Assembly: GCA_035561135.1 (NCBI GenBank)
Contig: DATMYA010000014.1
Span: 62,001-126,000 of the forward strand
From: Clostridia bacterium
Lineage (GTDB): Bacteria > Acidobacteriota > Terriglobia > Terriglobales > Acidobacteriaceae
DNA length: 64,000 nucleotides
Direction: 5' to 3'
Part shown: one piece after another, positions 58,950 to 64,000 of the stretch
Layout of the letters: every line of letters begins with the position of its first letter
How positions within the stretch are numbered: position 1 is the first letter of the stretch
Translations under genes and position numbers: made by a program
Notes under the pieces: model-generated
The model's input: only the letters and a program-made list of their open reading frames with translations
Told to the model about the DNA's origin: nothing
Databases searched by the model: none

Positions 58950-60176
58950 CTAGTATGGCTGAATGATGCCGCCGATGCTGCGTGATTTCGGGAGTTCCTT
59001 GGCGGCATTATCGTTCATGCCAAAAAACTCGGCGACAACGTCAATGTACTTGTTGCCTGCGCCGGTATTGAAAAGCACGACCTTGTCAGCCGCCTTGAGG
59101 AAGCCGGTCGCGCGTAGCTTGCGATAGGCGGACAGGGCGGCGGCGCCTTCGGGTGCTGCAAAGATGCCTTCGTGTCGCGCCCACTCTTTGACGCTGTCCA
59201 TGATCTCTGCGTCGGTGACGGCCACTGCGGTACCGCTGCTTTTCTTTACTACGTCCAGCACGATGAAGTCGCCGTAGGCCTTAGGCACGCGAAGGCCGCT
59301 CGCCAGAGTCTGGGCGCCCTGCCACATTTCGGAGGCGGGTTTGTGTTCGTCCCAGGCTTTGGGGATGGGCGCGCAACCGGCAGCCTGCACGGCAATCATC
59401 TTGGGGCGGAAGCCTTTTGGCGATTTCAGCCAGCCCATCTCTTCCATTTCGTCGAAGGCCTTCCACATTCCGATCAGGCCAACGCCACCGCCGGTCGGGT
59501 AGATGATGGCGTCGGGCAGCGTCCAACCCATCTGCTCCGCCACCTCGTAGCCCATCGTCTTTTTGCCTTCCACGCGGAAGGGCTCTTTGAGGGTTGAGAT
59601 ATCGAACCAGCCCTGCGTCTCTTTGCCCTGCGCGACCATACGGGCGCAATCGCTAATAAGGCCATCAACGAGGGTAACTTTCGCACCGTAGGCCTCGCAC
59701 TCGACGCGGTTCGCCATGGGTACGTCCCGGGGCATGAAGATGTGTGCCTCGATGGCGGCGGCGGCGCAATAGGCAGCGAGCGCGCTAGCGGCGTTTCCCG
59801 CGGAAGGGATGGCGACCTTCTTCACACCGTAGTGGCGGAGCATAGTGACGGCCATTCCGAGTCCACGCGCTTTGAACGAACCGGTTGGGTTAAGGCCCTC
59901 ATCCTTTATCCAGACACCTTCGTCGTTCCGGCTTTTCAGCAGCGGCGTGAAGCCCTCGCCAAGCGTGACCGGGGCAGCCTCGGGGAGAACTTCCTTGTAG
60001 CGCCACATATCAGGCGCACGATGCGCGATGACTTCAGGCGTGACCGAGCGAGCAACCAGAGCCAGATCGTACCGGACGTAGAGAGGTCCAGCGCATTTGG
60101 TACACAACGTCTGCGGCTCGTTGGCATTCAGGCGCTCGCCGCAACGGGAACATTCGAGATAGGAGATTTTGGCCAT
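58950..60176 (-). CDS. thrC: Threonine synthase
   Basis: A 408-residue PLP enzyme converting O-phosphohomoserine to threonine. It has an N-terminal zinc-ribbon-like CSRCGE...CTKC (Cys9, 12, 25, 28), PLP Lys102 in PTGSFKARGLGMAV, a phosphate-binding PTGGGVGLIGMWKAF, and VLFNTGAGNKY near the end. This short form with an N-terminal Cys ribbon is typical of many bacteria and archaea. Monocistronic on minus with the TPR gene 58 bp upstream on the same strand. Confidence 0.95.
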   Translation of the reverse strand: MAKISYLECSRCGERLNANEPQTLCTKCAGPLYVRYDLALVARSVTPEVIAHRAPDMWRYKEVLPEAAPVTLGEGFTPLLKSRNDEGVWIKDEGLNPTGSFKARGLGMAVTMLRHYGVKKVAIPSAGNAASALAAYCAAAAIEAHIFMPRDVPMANRVECEAYGAKVTLVDGLISDCARMVAQGKETQGWFDISTLKEPFRVEGKKTMGYEVAEQMGWTLPDAIIYPTGGGVGLIGMWKAFDEMEEMGWLKSPKGFRPKMIAVQAAGCAPIPKAWDEHKPASEMWQGAQTLASGLRVPKAYGDFIVLDVVKKSSGTAVAVTDAEIMDSVKEWARHEGIFAAPEGAAALSAYRKLRATGFLKAADKVVLFNTGAGNKYIDVVAEFFGMNDNAAKELPKSRSIGGIIQPY

Positions 60177-60234
60177 AGTCGAGTCCTATGAGATATGAGG
60201 TTTTACTTCAACTATTCAAGGGCATACCGAATGG

Positions 60235-60978
60235 CTATTTTAGCTTTCCGAGTAGCGCCTTCGTACGGCGGAACCACGGACGATCACGGCGCTTCTGGAA
60301 GCCGGGCATGGTCGCCCGTTTTGCCAGGATGCGCTCGGTCCACTCGCGTGCTTCGTCTTTCCTGCCCTGTTCGGCGAGGAATTCTGCGTAGTGATACTGC
60401 GACTCTGTCAAGGTAGAGAGGCGAATTACATCGCCGAACATGGCCTCGGCCTTGGCTGGCTGACCGGTGCGTGCGTAGGCATATGCCAGAAGGCCTGCGG
60501 CGCGGTGGAAATCGTACTTGGGGTCGGCGGCGACGGCGCGCTCAAGATCAGGCACGGCGGCGGTAAAGTCCCCGAGTTCGACTTCGGCGATGGCGCGCCG
60601 GTAAAAGGGATCGGCCGAATCCGTCCTCGACGAGATGGAGCGATCGAAGGCGGCGCGTGCCCTCTGCCACTTGCCGTCATCAAGGTATAGCTGGCCGAGT
60701 TCTTCGTAGTTCCCTGCCGAAGGGTTCTCCAGAACCGTCAATTCCAATTCCTTGATGCGGCGGCGGCGCGGGAAGATTTTGAAAGTGCCGGGATCGCGCA
60801 ACTCCGGCAGTGCTTCGACAGCGAGATACACGAGCGCGCCGAGCGGGCCGAGGAAGAGGATGATGTAAAGCCAATACGTGTCTGGCCGTTTGCGCACAAA
60901 ATGCATGAGCGCCAACGCCATCAACACGATGCCATAGATACCGTAAGAAAAGAATCCGCCTAACATGAGCGGAGTCAT
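60235..60978 (-). CDS. Membrane-anchored TPR protein
   Basis: A 247-residue protein with two N-terminal helices (FFSYGIYGIVLMALALMHFV; LYIILFLGPLGALVYLAVEA), in the arrangement of PLDc_N-type membrane anchors, then TPR repeats from about residue 85 (NYEELGQLYLDDGKWQRARA, DPFYRRAIAEVELGDFTAAV, AAGLLAYAYARTGQPAKAEA, SQYHYAEFLAEQGRKDEARE). Role unknown, likely a scaffold facing the cytoplasm. Confidence 0.85.
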   Translation of the reverse strand: MTPLMLGGFFSYGIYGIVLMALALMHFVRKRPDTYWLYIILFLGPLGALVYLAVEALPELRDPGTFKIFPRRRRIKELELTVLENPSAGNYEELGQLYLDDGKWQRARAAFDRSISSRTDSADPFYRRAIAEVELGDFTAAVPDLERAVAADPKYDFHRAAGLLAYAYARTGQPAKAEAMFGDVIRLSTLTESQYHYAEFLAEQGRKDEAREWTERILAKRATMPGFQKRRDRPWFRRTKALLGKLK

Positions 60979-61063
60979 GATAGACCAACAAAGCCGAAAT
61001 TCCCTACGCCTTCCTGTACGAAGGCTCGGGCGGCGACGGGAGCGCGGGTGCTAGAATCGGCCC

Positions 61064-61900
61064 GTGAAGCTGCGCATCCGCCTGATCGCGATTGACATCG
61101 ATGGCACGCTGCTGGACCCGCACTTCCAGATCTCAGCGTCCAACCTGGAAACGCTGGCCCGCGCCCACGCACAGGGGGTAGAGCTTGCCCTGGTGACGGG
61201 GCGACGGCACTTGTTCGCGCTTCCTGTCGCGCAGATGCTCGGGTTCGATGTCACTCTCATCAGTTCCAATGGAGCGGTGACGCGGTCGAGTAACGGCGAA
61301 CTCTTTCATCGCGACCTGCTGCCCCGCCAAACGGCGCTGCGATTAGTCCGGCACATGCGCGATTTCCGCGGCAACACGGTGCTTACCTTCGATCGCGAGG
61401 TGCGTGGCGCGCTGGTGGTCGAGAGCGCGGAAGAGCTAAATCAATCCATCCAGCGCTGGATGGAGAAGAATTCCGAGTACATCGAGTACGTGCGACCGCT
61501 CGAGCGCGCCATCACGACGGACCCCATTCAGTCGATGTTCTGCGGCACGATCGACCGGATGGAAGCCGCCCAGAAATTCCTTATGGAGTGGGAACGCGCG
61601 TCGGATGTGACGGTTCTTAAAACGCAATACGATGCACGCAATCTCTGCATTGTAGATGTATTGAATCAGGGCTGCTCGAAGGGCCATGCGCTGGAACGCT
61701 GGGCGACGCATCGCGGCTTCCGGCGGGAAGAAGTGATGGCCATCGGCGACAACTACAACGACGTGGAAATGCTCGAATTCGCTGGACATCCCGTTATCAT
61801 GGGGAATGCGTGCGAGGACCTGAAACGCACTGGCTGGACGGTCACGCTCGGCAACGAACAGAGCGGCGTAGCGGCGGCGGTGGAGCGCATACTGGGATAG
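61064..61900 (+). CDS. HAD-family phosphatase (Cof-type)
   Basis: A 278-residue HAD hydrolase with GTG start. Motif I LIAIDIDGTLLDP (Asp11 nucleophile, Asp13), motif II LISSNGA, Lys in CSKGHALERW (motif III) and motif IV MAIGDNYNDVEMLEF. The C2-type cap is inserted between motifs II and III. Cof-like enzymes dephosphorylate sugar phosphates or flavins; the substrate cannot be read. Confidence 0.92.
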   Translation: MKLRIRLIAIDIDGTLLDPHFQISASNLETLARAHAQGVELALVTGRRHLFALPVAQMLGFDVTLISSNGAVTRSSNGELFHRDLLPRQTALRLVRHMRDFRGNTVLTFDREVRGALVVESAEELNQSIQRWMEKNSEYIEYVRPLERAITTDPIQSMFCGTIDRMEAAQKFLMEWERASDVTVLKTQYDARNLCIVDVLNQGCSKGHALERWATHRGFRREEVMAIGDNYNDVEMLEFAGHPVIMGNACEDLKRTGWTVTLGNEQSGVAAAVERILG

Positions 61901-61919
61901 AACTCCTTTTTCGGCGCTA

Positions 61920-62669
61920 ATGATTTCGGCTTTGATGAAGAAGATTTCCCAAATCGTGGCTTTGGTCGGCGTACTTGCGCTTCCCAGCGCAGCTGCGGAA
62001 TTCGCACATCTGCGTAACGGGTTCAGCATCCGCCATGAGAGGCATGAGATTTCAGGGGCTACGACGCGTCTTTATCTAGGAGCGACTGAAGCAGGCTTTG
62101 TGGACGTCGCTACCGATCAGGTCATCGGATACGAGCACGACAACAGTGTGCCGGCTGAGGCAGAGCCGTCCCAACTCCGCACGAAAGAAATCCACGACCA
62201 CGTCACCGCCGCAAGCGATGCTACAGGCATTGACGCTGATTTCATCCATAGCATCATCCGTCGCGAAAGCGGTTTCAACCCGAAGGCCGTGTCGCCAAAG
62301 GGCGCGCAAGGGCTTATGCAATTGATGCCCGCCACGGCTGGCATGCTGGGCGTGAAGGATAGCTTCGATCCGGCATCGAATATCGATGGCGGCACGCGGT
62401 ATCTCCGCGAGTTGCTGAACCTCTACAAAGGCGATGCCGTGAAAGCACTCGCCGCCTACAATGCAGGACCACATCGGGTGGAGCAGTACCGCGGCGTGCC
62501 TCCGTATGCGGAGACGCGGGCTTACGTTGCCGGAATCATACGGGACTACAACAAGCGAAAGTCAGCTGCGAAGCCGACGACGGCGCCAGCAAAGCCTGCG
62601 GCCAAACCGTCCGCGCGCCCACGCGTCCGAACAGCCGACTCAGGCGCAGGAACCCATCCTGCCGGTTGA
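61920..62669 (+). CDS. Exported lytic transglycosylase (SLT domain)
   Basis: A 249-residue protein. Signal peptide KKISQIVALVGVLALPSAAA, a short beta domain (28-75), then an SLT goose-lysozyme-like domain (about 95-205): catalytic Glu116 in SIIRRESGFNPKAVSPKGAQ, GLMQLMPATAGMLGV, LAAYNAGPHRVEQYRGVPPY. The C-terminal tail is Ala/Pro/Lys-rich (TTAPAKPAAKPSARP). It cuts peptidoglycan between MurNAc and GlcNAc. An alternative start, five codons on, would shorten the signal only slightly. Confidence 0.93.
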   Translation: MISALMKKISQIVALVGVLALPSAAAEFAHLRNGFSIRHERHEISGATTRLYLGATEAGFVDVATDQVIGYEHDNSVPAEAEPSQLRTKEIHDHVTAASDATGIDADFIHSIIRRESGFNPKAVSPKGAQGLMQLMPATAGMLGVKDSFDPASNIDGGTRYLRELLNLYKGDAVKALAAYNAGPHRVEQYRGVPPYAETRAYVAGIIRDYNKRKSAAKPTTAPAKPAAKPSARPRVRTADSGAGTHPAG

Positions 62670-62766
62670 TGGTCGGCGGAGTTGCCCACTCAACTCACGA
62701 CCGTGATTGACCCTCTCGCCCGCCTCATATACCTTGTGAGTTCCACTCACGGGTGCACATTCCAAG

Positions 62767-63816
62767 ATGAACAAGAAACACGCGCTCACTACGGCCATTG
62801 TTGTCGCGGTTCTCGGAATCCTCGTTTACTTCCAGTTCCGTACCTGGACAACGTTCGACTGGCGCGAATTCTGGCGTCAGACACGAGGCCTGAATATTGG
62901 AATGTTGCTGAGCGCTGTCGTGCTGATTTACGCCGTTTACCTGCTGCGAGCTCTGCGGTGGAAGATCTTCCTCAATCCGACGAAAAAAGTTTCCACGCAA
63001 CGCCTTGTATCTTCGCAATATATAGGTTTCACGGGACTGGCATTACTGGGGCGCCCTGGCGAGTTCGTTCGTCCTTACCTCATTGCTCTCAAGGAAGATC
63101 TGACCTTCTCTTCGCAGCTTGCCGTGTGGGCGGTAGAGCGAGTTTTCGACATGGGCACAGTAGCGCTGCTTCTTGGCGTGAACCTGGCCATCTTCGGGTA
63201 CAAGTACAAGCAGTTCCCGCAAATCGAACAGGGTGGAATAACACTTCTAGGTGGCGTCAGCGTGATCGCCGTACTTGTGTTCGCGATCTGGTGGAAGACT
63301 GAGAGGATCGCCGCAGTTGCAGAGGCAATCCTGCGCCCGATTTCAAAGAAGTTTGCCGAAACTGCACGTACGAAAGTGACCTCATTTGGCGACGGGCTGC
63401 ACACAATTGCCGATGCGCGTTCGTTCTTTGCCGTACTGGCGCTCTCTGCCGCAATCTGGCTCATGATTGCCGGAGCGTACTGGCAGGTGACTCATGCCTA
63501 CCCGGCTACGCCTGAGGCCATGGCGCTGCATGAAATGCAGTTTCCTGACATGCTCCTGGTGATGGCCGCCAGCATGGCCGGATCGATCGTGCAATTGCCG
63601 GGCGTGGGTGGAGGTTCCCAGCTCGCCGTTATCGGCATCCTCTCATCGCATGTCTTCGACGTTCCAAAGGAATTGGCGGTGAGCTGCGGCATCATGCTTT
63701 GGCTGATCACGTTCGTTTCGGTGACGCCCATGGGACTCCTTCTCGCGCATCGCGAACGCATTTCGCTGCGGGAGATTTCCGCCGAGAGCGAACACATCGA
63801 GCACATAAAGCAGTAG
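62767..63816 (+). CDS. Flippase-like membrane protein (UPF0104 / LPG_synthase_TM)
   Basis: A 349-residue integral membrane protein of about eight helices, starting ALTTAIVVAVLGILVYFQFR. Family motifs: RALRWKIFLNP, LLGRPGEFVRPYLIA and WAVERVFDMGTVALLLGVNL, and LPGVGGGSQLAVIGIL near the end. This is the transmembrane unit of lysyl-phosphatidylglycerol flippases (MprF N-terminal part) and related transporters; no aminoacyl domain follows. Confidence 0.88.
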   Translation: MNKKHALTTAIVVAVLGILVYFQFRTWTTFDWREFWRQTRGLNIGMLLSAVVLIYAVYLLRALRWKIFLNPTKKVSTQRLVSSQYIGFTGLALLGRPGEFVRPYLIALKEDLTFSSQLAVWAVERVFDMGTVALLLGVNLAIFGYKYKQFPQIEQGGITLLGGVSVIAVLVFAIWWKTERIAAVAEAILRPISKKFAETARTKVTSFGDGLHTIADARSFFAVLALSAAIWLMIAGAYWQVTHAYPATPEAMALHEMQFPDMLLVMAASMAGSIVQLPGVGGGSQLAVIGILSSHVFDVPKELAVSCGIMLWLITFVSVTPMGLLLAHRERISLREISAESEHIEHIKQ

Positions 63817-63910
63817 AAATACCAGGCATCCGGCGAGCGTGACTGCCGTGGTTCCGCGTCGCGCCTGTGGCTTTCACGCCTGATACAATCAGTTCAAATC
63901 AGTTATCAAG

Positions 63911-63928
63911 CGGCGTCGCAAGACGCCG
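63911..63928. other. Hairpin with GCAA tetraloop upstream of nrdR
   Basis: CGGCGTC-GCAA-GACGCCG is a perfect 7-bp stem closed by a GNRA loop, 20 bp before the nrdR ATG. It could be an RNA leader element or the end of the upstream transcript; no T-run follows. Confidence 0.4.
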
Positions 63929-63947
63929 AATTATCACGGTCATACCC

Positions 63948-64000
63948 ATGAAATGTCCTTTTTGCGGCTTTGAAAATGACAAAGTCGTTGACTCGCGAGA
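63948..64000 (+). CDS. nrdR: Transcriptional repressor NrdR, 5' part
   Basis: The window ends after 17 codons: MKCPFCGFENDKVVDSR. This is the start of the zinc-ribbon NrdR, which represses ribonucleotide reductase genes and senses ATP/dATP in its ATP-cone domain (outside the window). The CPFC pair and VVDSR motif are almost diagnostic. Confidence 0.92.
   Translation, partial: MKCPFCGFENDKVVDSR

Overview
The window looks like a chromosomal segment of an acidobacterium (phylum Acidobacteriota, Terriglobia/Koribacter-like). This is an inference from the mix of genes: bacillithiol-type BshA, a LytS-type kinase, an HpnK/ChbG deacetylase, a free-standing AlaX, duplicated secreted domains and a moderately GC-rich, low-gene-overlap style. 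No search could be run. Two chromosomal flanks (1-7.9 kb and 50.3-64 kb) surround a 42.3-kb integrative element.

Left flank (1-7.9 kb), all on the minus strand: the 5' part of a secreted protein with a duplicated domain, a two-gene ABC-2 exporter, and a complete lower tyrosine pathway (hppD, hmgA, an unknown gene, fahA) that takes 4-hydroxyphenylpyruvate through homogentisate to fumarate and acetoacetate. An initiator tRNA (fMet) follows.

Integrated island (7938-50249): a 49-bp perfect direct repeat marks both ends. The left copy is the 3' part of tRNA-fMet plus two bases; the right copy is an orphan tRNA 3' end. The terminator that probably belonged to the tRNA now sits 42 kb away behind the right repeat. 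A tyrosine recombinase, an excisionase-like HTH protein and a PadR-like regulator occupy the left end. Next comes a graveyard of defence and phage genes: a type I HsdR C-terminus, a ThiF/E1-like C-terminus, a KPI-repeat microprotein, a serine resolvase with a ribbon-helix-helix partner, and a virion-protein relic, together with an intact candidate PD-(D/E)XK nuclease. After that: a DGC-type zinc protein, an ECF sigma factor, a TPR protein, an ABC ATPase truncated at an IS110-like scar, and a giant cyclic beta-1,2-glucan synthase. The 29-42 kb cargo has two Crp/Fnr regulators around a response regulator with a zinc-ribbon tail, and many envelope genes: phospholipase C-like/hydrolase fusion, DUF3309, Gln-rich exported protein, OmpA, sortase plus an LPQTG substrate, a DUF3011 repeat protein and a SYLF protein. 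An 18-bp palindrome (CTGnnCAAT.ATTGnnCAG) recurs upstream of several of these genes and may define an island regulon. The right end holds a compact minus-strand operon with two excisionase-like HTH proteins, a CGNR-like zinc-finger gene, a DISARM drmD gene broken by an in-frame TAG, and a DNA-ligase fragment.

Right flank (50.3-64 kb): a restriction-enzyme fragment, a PQQ-type beta-propeller dehydrogenase, tRNA-Asp and tRNA-Val, a single-domain response regulator, HpnK/ChbG, bshA, a LytS-type kinase, alaX, thrC, a TPR protein, a HAD phosphatase, a lytic transglycosylase, a flippase-like membrane protein and the start of nrdR.
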